Shown: piece by piece, positions 7,780 to 17,236 of the stretch
How positions within the stretch are numbered: the stretch's first letter is position 1
Layout of the letters: every line of letters starts with the position of its first letter
Source of the DNA: a bacterium
GTDB taxonomy: Bacteria > Elusimicrobiota > Elusimicrobia > UBA1565 > UBA9628
Direction: 5' to 3'
Length of the DNA stretch: 64,000 nt
NCBI GenBank assembly: GCA_021796015.1
Contig: JAJYOT010000002.1
Coordinates: forward strand, 4,449 to 68,448
Program-made: the position numbers and the translations under genes
Notes under the pieces: generated by a model
The model's input: the letters and a program-made list of their open reading frames with translations, nothing else
What the model was told of the DNA's origin: nothing
The model's database searches: none

Positions 7780-9547
7780 ATTTATCTCTTTTCCTAAAAA
7801 ATACCAAGTCATTGTTCTGGGTGGGGGACACGCCGGATGCGAAGCCGCCTTGGCCGCATCCCGCATGGGAATGCAAACCCTTTTGATGACTCAAAATCTC
7901 GACACCATCGCCGCCATGTCTTGTAATCCTTCCATCGGCGGAGTGGCCAAGGGCCAAATCGTCCGCGAAATAGACGCCTTGGGCGGAGAAATGGCGAAAA
8001 ACACCGACCGGTCCGGACTTCATTTTAAAATTCTCAACATCAGCAAGGGCGCCGCTGTTCAATCGCCCCGGGCTCAATGCGACAAAAAGCTCTATCAATT
8101 TTCCATGAAAGAAGTTCTGGAAAATCAGGAGAACTTAGATTTAATTCAAGACGAAGCGACGCGGCTTTGGATGAGCGAAAATTCAAGCGTCCAGGGAGTC
8201 ATCAGTCTCAGAGGCACTCTCTATCAATCCCAAGCCGTCATTGTCACAACGGGAACATTTCTCAATGGTTTGGCCCATATTGGACTCAAATCCTTCGCCT
8301 CAGGGCGTTTTGGAGAAAAGCCCGCAACCGAACTCACCCCCAGCCTTGAGTCTCTCGGCTTTGAAATCGGACGAATGAAGACCGGCACCCCCATGCGCAT
8401 TCAAAGCCGCTCCATTGATTTTTCAGAATGCCAAGTTCAAGATTCTGATAATCCGCCGCGCCCTTTTTCTCATTCTAACGCTCAAATCGAAAACAAACTT
8501 TTGTCTTGTTTTATTACCTATACGAATCAAGACACCCATCAAGTTATTCAACGTTCGCTTGACCGTTCTCCGCTCTACTCCGGAGTCATCAAATCCATCG
8601 GCCCGCGTTATTGTCCGTCTATCGAAGACAAGGTCGTCAAATTTCCGCATAAGGAAAGACACATTATTTTTCTTGAGCCCGAAGGCTATCACACAAAAGA
8701 GATTTATGTTAATGGCTTGTCCACCAGCCTGCCGGAAGACGCGCAAAGAGAAATATTAACGACCATTCCAGGACTCAAAAACGCGCACATTATGCGCCCA
8801 GGTTACGCCATTGAATACGATTACTGTCCACCCACCCAACTTCATCCGACCCTTGAAACGAAAAAGGTATCCGGACTTTATTTTGCCGGCCAAATCAACG
8901 GAACGACCGGCTATGAAGAAGCCGCGGCTCAAGGTCTTATCGCGGGCATTAACGCGGCCTTAAAAATTCAAGAAAAGCCGCCTTTCATTTTATCCCGTGA
9001 TGAGGCTTATATCGGAGTTCTCATCGATGACTTAGTCACTAAAGGAGTCGATGAACCTTACCGAATGTTTACCTCCCGCGCGGAATACCGCATCAGCCTT
9101 CGCGCCGACAACGCGGATTTAAGACTCATGGAAAAAGGTCATCAACTGGGACTCGTTTCAGATTCCTTGTTCGCCTCTTTTGCGCGCTACCGCAACTCCG
9201 TTCAAGAAAATTGCCGGTATTCAAACTCAGAACTTCATCCCTGGTCGATGGAAACAGCGGAAGAAGAAAAAGAAATTGAAAAAAGTTACGCTGGATATCT
9301 GGCGCGTGAAACACAAATCGCCGACAAATTACAAAAACTCGAACACGTCCGCATCCCCGAATCTTTGACTTATCTCTCTATTCCCGCTCTAGGGCTTGAA
9401 GCGCGCCAAAAACTTAACCGCATTAAACCCAAGACTCTGGGGCAAGCCGGACGCATTCCCGGGCTTTCGCCGTCCGATATTCAGATTCTGTGGGTCATGC
9501 TGGAAAAAAGCCGGATACAAACCGCTGAAACCCCGGCCCAAAACTGA
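7772..9547 (+). CDS. mnmG: tRNA uridine-5-carboxymethylaminomethyl modification enzyme MnmG
   Basis: MnmG (GidA) is the FAD-dependent partner of MnmE in U34 modification. The 591-residue protein has the FAD-binding dinucleotide fold [19 protein letters not shown], the hallmark [19 protein letters not shown], the segments MKTGTPMRI and [21 protein letters not shown], and the C-terminal helical domain that contacts MnmE and tRNA. ATG 7772 is chosen because the family begins shortly before the dinucleotide fold; an in-frame upstream extension would lie inside the preceding membrane-protein gene. rsmG follows after 2 nt. Confidence 0.97.
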   Translation: MPEFISFPKKYQVIVLGGGHAGCEAALAASRMGMQTLLMTQNLDTIAAMSCNPSIGGVAKGQIVREIDALGGEMAKNTDRSGLHFKILNISKGAAVQSPRAQCDKKLYQFSMKEVLENQENLDLIQDEATRLWMSENSSVQGVISLRGTLYQSQAVIVTTGTFLNGLAHIGLKSFASGRFGEKPATELTPSLESLGFEIGRMKTGTPMRIQSRSIDFSECQVQDSDNPPRPFSHSNAQIENKLLSCFITYTNQDTHQVIQRSLDRSPLYSGVIKSIGPRYCPSIEDKVVKFPHKERHIIFLEPEGYHTKEIYVNGLSTSLPEDAQREILTTIPGLKNAHIMRPGYAIEYDYCPPTQLHPTLETKKVSGLYFAGQINGTTGYEEAAAQGLIAGINAALKIQEKPPFILSRDEAYIGVLIDDLVTKGVDEPYRMFTSRAEYRISLRADNADLRLMEKGHQLGLVSDSLFASFARYRNSVQENCRYSNSELHPWSMETAEEEKEIEKSYAGYLARETQIADKLQKLEHVRIPESLTYLSIPALGLEARQKLNRIKPKTLGQAGRIPGLSPSDIQILWVMLEKSRIQTAETPAQN

Positions 9548-9549
9548 GA

Positions 9550-10248
9550 ATGGCGGAAACAACCCCTCAGTCAAAACGCCTCTACGATTGGACTCCGCTG
9601 GCCGCCTCGCTGACTCAATGGAATATTTTATTGACGCCCAAACAAAAAAATCAAATTGAAAACTATCTTGATCTGGTCGCTTATCACGATCTTAAAGCGG
9701 GGTTGACCGCCGATATTGCGCCTCAAAACCTTCTCTTACGGCACGCGGCTGACGCCTTAGCCTGCATTCCTGCACTTAAGTGGGTTAAAGAGAGCCTTCC
9801 GACGCAAGAAGTTCTGCGCGTAGCCGATCTCGGTTCCGGCGCGGGCTTTATTGGACTTGTTATCAAAATTGCGTATCCTGAAATAGACATGACCCTCATT
9901 GAACCTTTAAAAAGGCGCTTTGATTTCTTAAATCTTGCCCTCCTCGCCTTAGGACTTGAGGGAATCCATCTGATTAAAAAACCAACCCTGCTCCAAGATT
10001 CGAGTATTTTTGACATCGTCATTGAACGAGCCCTGGCCCCGTTTGAGAAAGCGGTAAAAATAGCGCAACCTCTTTTAAAACCAAACAGTTTCTTTATCGC
10101 CTATCAAAGCCAAGACCCGGTCTTTGAAAAAACGTCAAATGGAATTTCGCCGTCTATCGAACCAATGACGGTCAAGGAAAAATTCGCTTACCGTCTTCCT
10201 TCTGATGATAAAAACCGCTATCTTATTCTTTGCCGGAAAGGGGATTAA
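9550..10248 (+). CDS. rsmG: 16S rRNA (guanine527-N7)-methyltransferase RsmG
   Basis: RsmG (GidB) methylates G527 in 16S rRNA using S-adenosylmethionine. The 232-residue protein has the SAM-binding motif VADLGSGAGFIGLVIKIAYPE, the following ..LIEPLKRRFDFL acidic-loop motif, and a conserved VIERALAPFEK segment. The order mnmG-rsmG is standard near many replication origins; here parA/parB do not follow. Confidence 0.95.
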   Translation: MAETTPQSKRLYDWTPLAASLTQWNILLTPKQKNQIENYLDLVAYHDLKAGLTADIAPQNLLLRHAADALACIPALKWVKESLPTQEVLRVADLGSGAGFIGLVIKIAYPEIDMTLIEPLKRRFDFLNLALLALGLEGIHLIKKPTLLQDSSIFDIVIERALAPFEKAVKIAQPLLKPNSFFIAYQSQDPVFEKTSNGISPSIEPMTVKEKFAYRLPSDDKNRYLILCRKGD

Positions 10249-10251
10249 ACC

Positions 10252-10758
10252 ATGCAAATGCTCAATCGCTATTTTACGCCGTTCGCTCTCATCTTAATTT
10301 TATCGGCCATTTATTTTAGCCAACCCGATCCACGCGACTACAAGTTGTCGCTTCTCATCTTACTCAGTTCTATTCTCATCAATTGGTGGCTGTCAAAAAA
10401 CGTTTACCGAATTCCTTCTCTCGCTCGGCATATCCGTAAAATCCAGGTCTGGATTAATTTTATTTGGGCCATCCCGCTTTTCTATCTTCTCCAGCCCTAT
10501 TGGGGACCTATGTGGCTTCTTTTCGTGATGGCGCCGGTGACCGCCGCTCTCTACTTTACTTTCTGGCAAACATTTTCCACCGCAACATTTGTCTCTTCGA
10601 CTATGCTTGCCATCTATTGGAAACGCGGGGTTTTTGACGGAGGGCCCGCCGCCGGAATGGTTTTTGTCGAGGCGGCTTTCATCGTCATTTTTTCTCTTTT
10701 TGTTCACGGCCTTGCACAAGCGGCCTTAAGGCTTAGAGACGCCAATATCGGACGCTAA
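10252..10758 (+). CDS. Uncharacterised small membrane protein
   Basis: A 168-residue protein with about five hydrophobic stretches (near residues 8-22, 30-45, 63-80, 84-115 and 135-155) separated by short basic loops. No motif identifies it. It begins 3 nt after rsmG, and the peptidase gene follows, so it is probably part of the same unit. ATG 10258 is an alternative start two codons in. Confidence 0.7.
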   Translation: MQMLNRYFTPFALILILSAIYFSQPDPRDYKLSLLILLSSILINWWLSKNVYRIPSLARHIRKIQVWINFIWAIPLFYLLQPYWGPMWLLFVMAPVTAALYFTFWQTFSTATFVSSTMLAIYWKRGVFDGGPAAGMVFVEAAFIVIFSLFVHGLAQAALRLRDANIGR

Positions 10759-10770
10759 TTTGCCTCTTCA

Positions 10771-11880
10771 ATGGACATCTCTCTCCGGCTAAGAATTCTC
10801 ATTTGGATTGCCGTCATTTCCTTGTGGGGAGGAATGCTTTATCAAGACGTCGGACAAAGCTCTCATTTAGGAACGGAAATTTTTTCAAAAGGCGTTTCAA
10901 GAGGGTTACCCAAAGAAGAGTCCATCGATCCGGAAAAGCTCGCCCAAGCGGGATCGGCGGCGGGAAAAGCTCTTGCTCAAGCCGAACAAGCATCCGGAAT
11001 TAGTTCTCCTTCCTCACTGGACCTCATCACCCCGATTAAAGGCGCACAGCCCGCCTATGAACAGACCTCACAAACGCCTTCTCGCTCGCGTTCAAGGCCC
11101 GTGGAAGACGAGTCTTCTTCTCTTTCCAGCGTTCAACCAGCCGCTCCCAATGGGTTCTTCCTTATTAAAAGCAAACATTTCAATATCTATTCCGAAGGCC
11201 GTCCACCCAGCCAAAATTTTATTTCCATGGCCGAAGACCTTCACAAAAATCTCATGCTTGATCTGGCCGCGTTTTCTCCTTGGGCGGAAGAAGGGCGCGT
11301 CAGCATTTTTTTATTTCAAGACGCCAAAAGTTATCACTTAGTCACCGGGCGTCCGGAATGGTCGGGGGGAGCCAGCGAAGTTTCCGAGAGAAAAGTGTAT
11401 GTCTATAAAAGCCAAGAGCTCACAGGAATTTTAGCTCATGAGCTTTGCCATATTTATTATGACGGTTTTTATATCGGCGGTCATCCCGATCCAATGTGGC
11501 TGAGCGAAGGAATGGCGACCATGATTCAAGTCGAAAGAGGTTTCGCCAGACCCCAGTGGCTGAGAGACAATCTTCAAATCATCGGAGCGGGGGGAGGGTA
11601 TGCCTTAAAAGATTTGATGTCTGTCACCACTATGGGAAACGCGCCCACCTCCGAAATTCAACTGTGGTACGCCGAGTCCTACAGCCTCGTTCATTATTTA
11701 TTTCGCGAACACTATCCCAGCATGTTCTACCGATTTTCTAAATATATCCGAGACGGATATCCCGTCCGTTTAAGCTTGTACCAAGCTTACGGAATGCCGT
11801 TTAACAAAATAAAATCTCTCGAATACGCCTGGCGGGCAAGTCTCATGGGTAAAATTCCTTCCCTTTCCGCGACCGATTAA
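10771..11880 (+). CDS. Membrane-anchored zinc metallopeptidase (peptidase MA-like)
   Basis: A 369-residue protein with an N-terminal membrane anchor (about residues 7-24), a low-complexity Ser/Pro/Gln linker (about 50-125), and a C-terminal domain beginning GFFLIKSKHFNIYSEG. It has the zinc-binding motif HELCH (HExxH) followed by LSEGMA, about 25 residues later, supplying the third ligand Glu, as in the peptidase MA clan. The catalytic domain should face the periplasm. Substrate unknown. The gene ends about 40 nt before the mraZ promoter and is not part of the division cluster. Confidence 0.82.
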   Translation: MDISLRLRILIWIAVISLWGGMLYQDVGQSSHLGTEIFSKGVSRGLPKEESIDPEKLAQAGSAAGKALAQAEQASGISSPSSLDLITPIKGAQPAYEQTSQTPSRSRSRPVEDESSSLSSVQPAAPNGFFLIKSKHFNIYSEGRPPSQNFISMAEDLHKNLMLDLAAFSPWAEEGRVSIFLFQDAKSYHLVTGRPEWSGGASEVSERKVYVYKSQELTGILAHELCHIYYDGFYIGGHPDPMWLSEGMATMIQVERGFARPQWLRDNLQIIGAGGGYALKDLMSVTTMGNAPTSEIQLWYAESYSLVHYLFREHYPSMFYRFSKYIRDGYPVRLSLYQAYGMPFNKIKSLEYAWRASLMGKIPSLSATD

Positions 11881-11923
11881 GAGTCAGACAAGTTTTAAGA
11901 ACTGACAAGCGCAAAACTAGGCC

Positions 11924-11952
11924 TTGACAAAAATGAGTTTGTCCTCTATACT
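11924..11952 (+). promoter_or_regulatory. Sigma-70 promoter of the mraZ/division cluster
   Basis: TTGACA at 11924-11929 and TATACT at 11947-11952 are 17 nt apart, a near-consensus promoter. It would start transcription near 11959, giving a leader of about 60 nt that contains the MraZ-box-like repeats. Confidence 0.85.
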
Positions 11953-11961
11953 GATTCCGTT

Positions 11962-12011
11962 GTGGGAAATAATGTTAAAAAAATAAATAAAGTGGTAAAT
12001 AGTGTAAAATA
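11962..12011 (+). promoter_or_regulatory. Candidate MraZ operator, 10-bp phased repeats
   Basis: Five successive 10-nt units run from 11962 to 12011. Three are alike: GTGGGAAATA (11962), GTGGTAAATA (11992) and GTGTAAAATA (12002); the two between are AT-rich and degenerate. MraZ is known to bind TGGG-type direct repeats about 10 nt apart upstream of its own gene. The repeats lie just downstream of the predicted start site, where bound MraZ would block transcription. Confidence 0.65.
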
Positions 12012-12020
12012 GTCCATCCC

Positions 12021-12470
12021 ATGATTTTACTCATCGGCCGTTACGAATATACTCTCGACCCCAAAAACCGGCTTGGGATTCCGCCTAAATTCAGGGAAGC
12101 CTTAAACGCCGAGCAAGGAAACCATTTCTACGTCACCAGCGGCCTTGAAGGATGCCTTTATCTTTTTTTGCCGTCTCAATGGAACCGGCTTTTGGAAAAC
12201 GATCTCCAAGCGCTTTCCCTGGCGAAGACGGAAGAAGAACGCGCCTTTAAAAGAAAATTTTTCTCGGAGGCGGTCGAAGTCGATCTAGACGGGGTCGGAA
12301 GAATTCTCATTCCTCAGTATTTAAAGGAACACGCAAACCTCAACGGACCGGTTCTGGTCCAGGGAGCGGGAAACAGAGCCGAAATATGGAGTCTTTCGAA
12401 TTGGAAAAACTACAACCATAAAAAGGCGGAGCCCGCTTATCGGCTCGCGACCAAGAGCCTGAAAATTTAA
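12021..12470 (+). CDS. mraZ: Transcriptional regulator MraZ
   Basis: The 149-residue protein has two copies of the MraZ/AbrB-like fold: LIGRYEYTLDPKNRLGIPPKFR at the N-terminus and the second D-GRILIP segment (VDLDGVGRILIPQYLKEHA) near residue 90. MraZ represses the division and cell-wall cluster, including itself, by binding repeats at its promoter. It is directly adjacent to rsmH (TAA then ATG), the conserved order. Confidence 0.95.
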   Translation: MILLIGRYEYTLDPKNRLGIPPKFREALNAEQGNHFYVTSGLEGCLYLFLPSQWNRLLENDLQALSLAKTEEERAFKRKFFSEAVEVDLDGVGRILIPQYLKEHANLNGPVLVQGAGNRAEIWSLSNWKNYNHKKAEPAYRLATKSLKI

Positions 12471-13364
12471 ATGGAATCTGAAATCTATTTTCATAAGCCG
12501 GTCATGGAGGAAGAAATTTCTCAAGCTCTTCTTACCGATCCGGATGGACTCTATCTTGACGCGACAGTGGGACTGGGAGGGCACTCAAGCCGAATTCTTA
12601 GCTTTATTAAAAACGGAAAACTCTTAGGTCTTGATCAGGATTGTGATGCCTTAATCTCCGCGCAAAAAAGGCTCTCGCCTTTTAAAGAAAAGTTTTCCCT
12701 GACACAAGCCAACTTCAAAGAAACGGGATCAATCTTAAAAACAAAAAAGTTTTTTCCGTTGACCGGGGCTCTTTTTGACCTCGGAGTCAGCTCATTGCAA
12801 TTAGATAATCCGCTCAAAGGTTTTAGCTTTAGAGAAGACGGCCCCCTGGATATGCGCTTTTCCCGGGAAAACTCCTTGACCGCCGCCCTCATCGTCAACC
12901 GCTGGCCGGAAGATCAAATCTATCGAGTTCTCGTTGAATACGGGGAAGAGCCGCAAGCTCGGAGAATCGCAAGAAAAATAGTTCAAGAACGGGCAAAAAA
13001 ACCTATTGAAACGACCGGCGCTCTTGCCTCCATAATCTCTCGCTTGGGCTTCCATGGAAAGACTCATCCCGCGACTCGTTCTTTCATGGCCCTTAGAATC
13101 GCGGTCAACGGAGAACTCGACAATATCGAACCCGGAATTAGAGGAGCATTGTCTTATCTTAAAATAGGCGGACGCATCGCGACGCTCACTTTTCATTCCT
13201 TGGAGGATCGCATCGTTAAAAATCTCTTTCAATCTTTATTTTCCGAAGGAACAGCCCGATTTGTCGGCCCAAAGCAATTACCCCCAAGCGAAGAGGAAAT
13301 CCAAAACAATCCGCGAGCTAGAAGCGCTAAGCTTCGCGTTATGGAGAAAATTAATGAAAAATGA
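12471..13364 (+). CDS. rsmH: 16S rRNA (cytosine1402-N4)-methyltransferase RsmH
   Basis: RsmH (MraW) methylates C1402 of 16S rRNA. The 297-residue protein has the early H-KPVM segment, DATVGLGGHSS (SAM site), GLDQDCDAL, the characteristic FDLGVSSLQLDNPLKGFSFREDGPLDMRF block, and the C-terminal TFHSLEDRIVK and RSAKLRVMEK. It begins right after the mraZ stop. It is separated from ftsL by an unusual 344-nt gap that holds two copies of a 71-nt repeat. Confidence 0.97.
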   Translation: MESEIYFHKPVMEEEISQALLTDPDGLYLDATVGLGGHSSRILSFIKNGKLLGLDQDCDALISAQKRLSPFKEKFSLTQANFKETGSILKTKKFFPLTGALFDLGVSSLQLDNPLKGFSFREDGPLDMRFSRENSLTAALIVNRWPEDQIYRVLVEYGEEPQARRIARKIVQERAKKPIETTGALASIISRLGFHGKTHPATRSFMALRIAVNGELDNIEPGIRGALSYLKIGGRIATLTFHSLEDRIVKNLFQSLFSEGTARFVGPKQLPPSEEEIQNNPRARSAKLRVMEKINEK

Positions 13365-13377
13365 GAATTCGCTGTCT

Positions 13378-13448
13378 GAGTCCCTTCCCTCAAAAATCTT
13401 AAGGTCGGGACAATGCCGACCTTATGGTTATGAGGAAAGGCATGAGTC
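13378..13448 (+). repeat. 71-nt palindromic dispersed repeat, copy 1
   Basis: It starts GAGTCCCTTCCCTC and ends GAGGAAAGGCATGAGTC, with the core GGTCGGGACAATGCCGACC in the middle. The core is a perfect 9-bp stem (13400-13408 with 13416-13424) around a 7-nt loop GACAATG; the outer parts also pair imperfectly. Copies 2 and 3 (13578-13648 and 62255-62325, both in opposite orientation) are the same length. Confidence 0.85.
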
Positions 13449-13577
13449 TTGTCTGATGCCGCACTTCTATTCACAATACAAAATGCGCCCCATTATCAGT
13501 CTCATTCACTGGGAAAGCGCAGGGCACAGCGCCTATGTTTGGAAACGGATATTTCTCAAGGGATTGGGGAAAATACG

Positions 13578-13648
13578 CTAATCCCTTTCTCCAAAATCCT
13601 AGGGCCGGCATTGTCCTAGCCCTAAGATTAATAAGGAAAGGGACTAAT
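13578..13648 (-). repeat. 71-nt palindromic dispersed repeat, copy 2
   Basis: Read on the - strand it begins TAGTCCCTTTCC, has ATCTTAGGGCTAGGACAATG at the core followed by CCGGCCCTAGG, and ends GGAGAAAGGGATTAG. It matches copy 1 throughout, with compensating changes in the stem (TAGGGC/GCCCTA instead of TAAGGTCGG/CCGACCTTA). It faces copy 1, giving a head-to-head pair in the rsmH-ftsL gap. Confidence 0.85.
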
Positions 13649-13708
13649 AATCTACAATACAAATAAGCGTTTCCGTCCTATAAAAGCGAGGGACAAAAAC
13701 GGGGAGAG

Positions 13709-14065
13709 ATGGGATTGATGAACAAAAAATTTATTTCGGGAAAATTATTATTTTTGGCGGCCTTGGGAATTCTTTTGATCGCCTGGGAAAGAATCGAGGC
13801 GACAGAATTAGGTTACCGCGTGGAAGAAGGAAGGAAATCTTTGGAAGCCTTGGAATCTCAAGCCTCAATTTTAGAAAAAAATCTTGAAACCGCCTCTTCG
13901 CCCGAGACTCTCTCTCGCCTGGCGGGAGAAAAGCTCCAAATGATTCCGGCGCCTTTAAAATCCATTAAATTCATGGATTCTCCGCCGCCTCAAGAGGTGG
14001 CCTCATTCCAAAACTTTCCCAGCCATTTCTGGAGAAAGCTTAAGTTTTGGCGCCGCTCGACTTAA
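13709..14065 (+). CDS. ftsL: FtsL-like cell division protein
   Basis: A 118-residue bitopic protein: short cytoplasmic N-terminus, one membrane helix (about residues 13-27), then a coiled-coil-prone periplasmic segment (EEGRKSLEALESQASILEK) and a short Pro-rich tail. Sequence conservation of FtsL is low, so the call rests on topology, size and position between rsmH and the division transpeptidase gene. FtsL bridges FtsB/FtsQ and FtsW-FtsI. GGGGAGAG stands right before ATG 13709; ATG 13718 is better spaced from it and may be the real start. Confidence 0.75.
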   Translation: MGLMNKKFISGKLLFLAALGILLIAWERIEATELGYRVEEGRKSLEALESQASILEKNLETASSPETLSRLAGEKLQMIPAPLKSIKFMDSPPPQEVASFQNFPSHFWRKLKFWRRST

Positions 14066-14079
14066 TCTCAGAAATACCG

Positions 14080-15744
14080 ATGCCGACTAAAAAGAGAATT
14101 TCACTCGTTTCGCTTTTCTTTCTTTTTCCCGTTATCCCGCTTATTCTCCGATTATTAGACCTTCAAGTTCGCGACCACGCAAACCTCAGCATCAAAGCCA
14201 ATAAGGAATTTTCTCGAACCTTATGGGAAATCTCTCCCAGGGCCGATATCACCGACAGAAACGGCGATATCCTGGCGCAATCCCTTCCGGTTTGGCGTCT
14301 TTTCGCGGACAAAAAAATGATTCAAAATCCCAATTTTGTCGCCCAAAAACTCGCGCGTCTATTAAAAATGTCTCCCTTGGAAATATCGCGGCGTTATCAA
14401 TCCCGAAAGCGTTTTCCCGTTTTGGCGGATTCTCTTTCCTATGACCAAGCCGAAGCTATCGAAAAATTGAAAATTGGGGGGCTTGGACTTTCCTTGAGAG
14501 AACGCCGCTTCTATCCCAACGGCTCTTTGGCCAGCAATGTTTTAGGAAAAGCCTCCGATGGACAAGGCCTCTCCGGCGTGGAATTATCTTGGAACAAGCG
14601 TTTAACTGGAAAGCCGCGAAGATTGCGGGTTATTCGAGACGGTTCGGGGAAAATGATTTATCTTAACGCCGATAATTCCGGGTTTACCCCCAAGCCTTTG
14701 CCTCTCACCATTGACCGTGATATACAGTATATCGCCGAAGAAGCTCTTGATTCCGCCGCGAAAACCCTTTCCATTAAAAGTGGAACCGTTCTCATCGAGG
14801 ATCCGCAAACAGGACAAATTCTGGCCATGGCTTCCTACCCACGAACCCCGCTAAAAAACCCCGCCATTCAAGACACCTATGAACCGGGCTCTGTCATGAA
14901 AATTGTGACGGCCACTGCCGCTCTTGAAAACAAAGTCGTTTCGACCGCCGAACAGATTTTTTGCGAAAACGGGAGTTTTGCCATTACTCCCAGAGTCACC
15001 ATTCATGATGACGAACCGTCTCAATATCTCACTCTTTCCGGAATACTGGAACGATCTTCCAATATTGGAATTTCAAAAGTGGTCTTGCGCGTTGGGAAAC
15101 CCGCTTTCTACCGTATGCTCCGCGCCTACGGCTTTCTCAACAAGACCGGCATTCGCCTTCCCGGCGAGGCTGCGGGGGACTGGAAGACTTTTAACAAGCG
15201 TGGAGAAATTTCGCTGACCTCCGCCTCCTATGGTTATGGAGTCGCCGTCACTCCCCTTCAGGTTCTCGCGGCCTACAATACCGTCGCCGCCGGAGGAATT
15301 TTAAGACAACCCTTGATTTCAATAGAAGAATCTCCCGATAAGATCAGGAAAGTCGCGTCCTCTTCGACCATTGAAACCCTGACTCAATTTTTGGAAAACG
15401 TCGTGGAAAAAGGAACCGGAGCTCTCGCACAAATTCCAGGATATTCAGTCGCGGGAAAAACAGGAACTTCCCATGAAATTAATCCTAAAACCAAAAAATA
15501 TTCGCGCACAAAATATAACGCCTCTTTTGTCGGATTTTTACCCGCAAACCATCCATTATGGAGCATCCTGGTCGTTCTTAATGGACCCAAAAAATACTAC
15601 TACGGGGGCCAGGCCTCCGCTCCTGTTTTCTCCGAAATCGCTAGACGCCTGATCGCCCTTAAGGGTTTGCCGCCCGAACCAAGTTCCACGATTCAAAACG
15701 CCAATCTATCTAAAAATATCGTCCCCGCGGCTTCTTTCCGCTAA
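14080..15744 (+). CDS. ftsI: Class B penicillin-binding protein / division transpeptidase FtsI
   Basis: The 554-residue protein has an N-terminal membrane helix, a PBP-dimer domain (RADITDRNGDILAQS opening) and a transpeptidase domain with all three active-site motifs: SVMK (Ser271, Lys274), SSN (in LERSSNIG) and KTG (in VAGKTGTSHE). It cross-links septal peptidoglycan with FtsW. There are no PASTA domains. ATG 14080 is preferred to an upstream TTG at 14047 that would overlap ftsL. The position between ftsL and murE supports FtsI over an elongation PBP2. Confidence 0.95.
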   Translation: MPTKKRISLVSLFFLFPVIPLILRLLDLQVRDHANLSIKANKEFSRTLWEISPRADITDRNGDILAQSLPVWRLFADKKMIQNPNFVAQKLARLLKMSPLEISRRYQSRKRFPVLADSLSYDQAEAIEKLKIGGLGLSLRERRFYPNGSLASNVLGKASDGQGLSGVELSWNKRLTGKPRRLRVIRDGSGKMIYLNADNSGFTPKPLPLTIDRDIQYIAEEALDSAAKTLSIKSGTVLIEDPQTGQILAMASYPRTPLKNPAIQDTYEPGSVMKIVTATAALENKVVSTAEQIFCENGSFAITPRVTIHDDEPSQYLTLSGILERSSNIGISKVVLRVGKPAFYRMLRAYGFLNKTGIRLPGEAAGDWKTFNKRGEISLTSASYGYGVAVTPLQVLAAYNTVAAGGILRQPLISIEESPDKIRKVASSSTIETLTQFLENVVEKGTGALAQIPGYSVAGKTGTSHEINPKTKKYSRTKYNASFVGFLPANHPLWSILVVLNGPKKYYYGGQASAPVFSEIARRLIALKGLPPEPSSTIQNANLSKNIVPAASFR

Positions 15745-15745
15745 G

Positions 15746-17236
15746 ATGAAAAACAATTATTCTATTTCTCTTGGAACTCTCGTCAAATCCATACCCGTCA
15801 CTGGAGAAATCAATCCGAATGTCTTAATTAGACATTTGACTCATGATTCCAGGAAGGTCGCTCCAGGAAGCCTTTTTTTTGCCTTGCCGGGAAGTCGAAC
15901 CAACGGCTTTTTACACGCGCGTGAAGCCATTAAAAAAGGCGCAGTCGCTGTCTTAAGCGAAAAGCCAAAGCCCCTAGGCGTCAAAACCGCTTGGATTCAA
16001 ACTCCCGACCCTGTCTCCGCCATGGGAAAAATGGCCGCTGTTTTCTTTAAAAATCCTTCCGCCGACATGCGAATCATCGGAGTCACCGGAACCAATGGAA
16101 AAACAACCGTCACTTATTTTTTAGAATCAATTTTGAAAGAAGCCAAAAAAAAGACGGGAATTATCGGCACGATTTCTTATCGCGGCCCAGGAATATCTTC
16201 TCAGACAGCCGTAAACACCACCCCTTCATCCTTAGAACTCCTCGCCATTCTCTCTAAACTTCGAGACTCCGGCGCAACCCAGGTGGCCATGGAAGTTTCT
16301 TCCCACGCCCTCGCTTTGGGAAGGGTGGAAGAAATCTCTTTTGACGCCGCCATTTTTACTAATCTTAAGCGCGACCATCTCGATTTCCATAAAACCATCA
16401 ACGCCTATTTCAAGGCCAAGGCTCATCTGTTTGAACTCTTGGCACGCTCAAAAAAACCTTCCAGAACCGCCATTATTAATGCCGATGACCCGCGCGCAAA
16501 AAAACTCAGACCCTGGGCGCGAAATTGCGAGGTTTTATCCTACGGCCTTAAGGGGACAAGGGATGTTTCAGCTGGCCATATTCATTCAAATCTGGATGGA
16601 TCTCGGTTCACTCTCAAAATAGGGGGAAAAAATTTTCCAGCTTTTATCAAACTTTTAGGACAACACAACATCCTCAACGCCCTAGCCGCCGCCGGAGCGG
16701 CCCATTCTCTGGGAATACCGGAAAAATTTATCCTCTCAGGACTCAAAAAACTCAGTTGCGTTCCCGGTCGTCTTGAAGAATTGCCGGTCCGCAAACCTTT
16801 CAAAATCTTTATTGATTTTGCCCATACCGACAGCGCCCTTGAAGCCGTCCTCAAAGAGCTTCGCCCGTTCTGCCAAGGCCGCCTCATTACGGTTTTTGGG
16901 TGCGGGGGAGAACGCGACAAAACAAAAAGAGCGCCCATGGGCGAAATAGCGGCAAAACTCAGCGACTGGGTCATTCTGACCAACGACAACCCCAGAAGGG
17001 AAAATCCTTTTAAAATACTGGCCGACATTGAAGCGGGAATCAAGAAGGCGGGCCAAAAAAATTATAAAATGATTCCTGACCGCGCCATGGCTATTCAAGA
17101 AGCCGTAGCTTTAGCCCAAGCGCGAGACATTATTCTCATCGCGGGGAAAGGGCACGAGACCTATCAAATCCTCAATGATCAAACGATTCCATTTAATGAC
17201 AAAGACGTCACAAAAGCCGCATTGAAAAAATTATGA
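15746..17236 (+). CDS. murE: UDP-MurNAc-L-Ala-D-Glu: meso-diaminopimelate ligase MurE
   Basis: MurE adds the third residue of the peptidoglycan stem peptide. The 496-residue ligase has the uridine-binding HDSRKV segment, P-loop VTGTNGKTTVTYF, MEVSSHALALGRVE, and in the C-terminal domain DNPRREN. DNPR is the family signature for meso-diaminopimelate rather than lysine. It begins 1 nt after ftsI and overlaps murF by 4 nt. Confidence 0.97.
   Translation: MKNNYSISLGTLVKSIPVTGEINPNVLIRHLTHDSRKVAPGSLFFALPGSRTNGFLHAREAIKKGAVAVLSEKPKPLGVKTAWIQTPDPVSAMGKMAAVFFKNPSADMRIIGVTGTNGKTTVTYFLESILKEAKKKTGIIGTISYRGPGISSQTAVNTTPSSLELLAILSKLRDSGATQVAMEVSSHALALGRVEEISFDAAIFTNLKRDHLDFHKTINAYFKAKAHLFELLARSKKPSRTAIINADDPRAKKLRPWARNCEVLSYGLKGTRDVSAGHIHSNLDGSRFTLKIGGKNFPAFIKLLGQHNILNALAAAGAAHSLGIPEKFILSGLKKLSCVPGRLEELPVRKPFKIFIDFAHTDSALEAVLKELRPFCQGRLITVFGCGGERDKTKRAPMGEIAAKLSDWVILTNDNPRRENPFKILADIEAGIKKAGQKNYKMIPDRAMAIQEAVALAQARDIILIAGKGHETYQILNDQTIPFNDKDVTKAALKKL

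Larger units (their letters stand above)
13365..13708 (+). other. 344-nt intergenic gap in the division cluster
   Basis: No convincing gene is present. The gap contains two inverted copies of a 71-nt palindromic repeat (13378-13448 and 13578-13648) around 129 nt of unique sequence, then about 60 nt of leader before ftsL. The short motif ACAATACAAA follows each copy (near 13471 and 13655), so the flanks may also be related. I see no strong sigma-70 promoter for ftsL here. Confidence 0.7.

Noticed and set aside
13261..13581. Open frame of 106 codons overlapping the end of rsmH and the following gap
   Set aside because: It runs out of frame with rsmH and then through repeat copy 1; the product has no recognisable domain and no ribosome site, so it is a chance frame.
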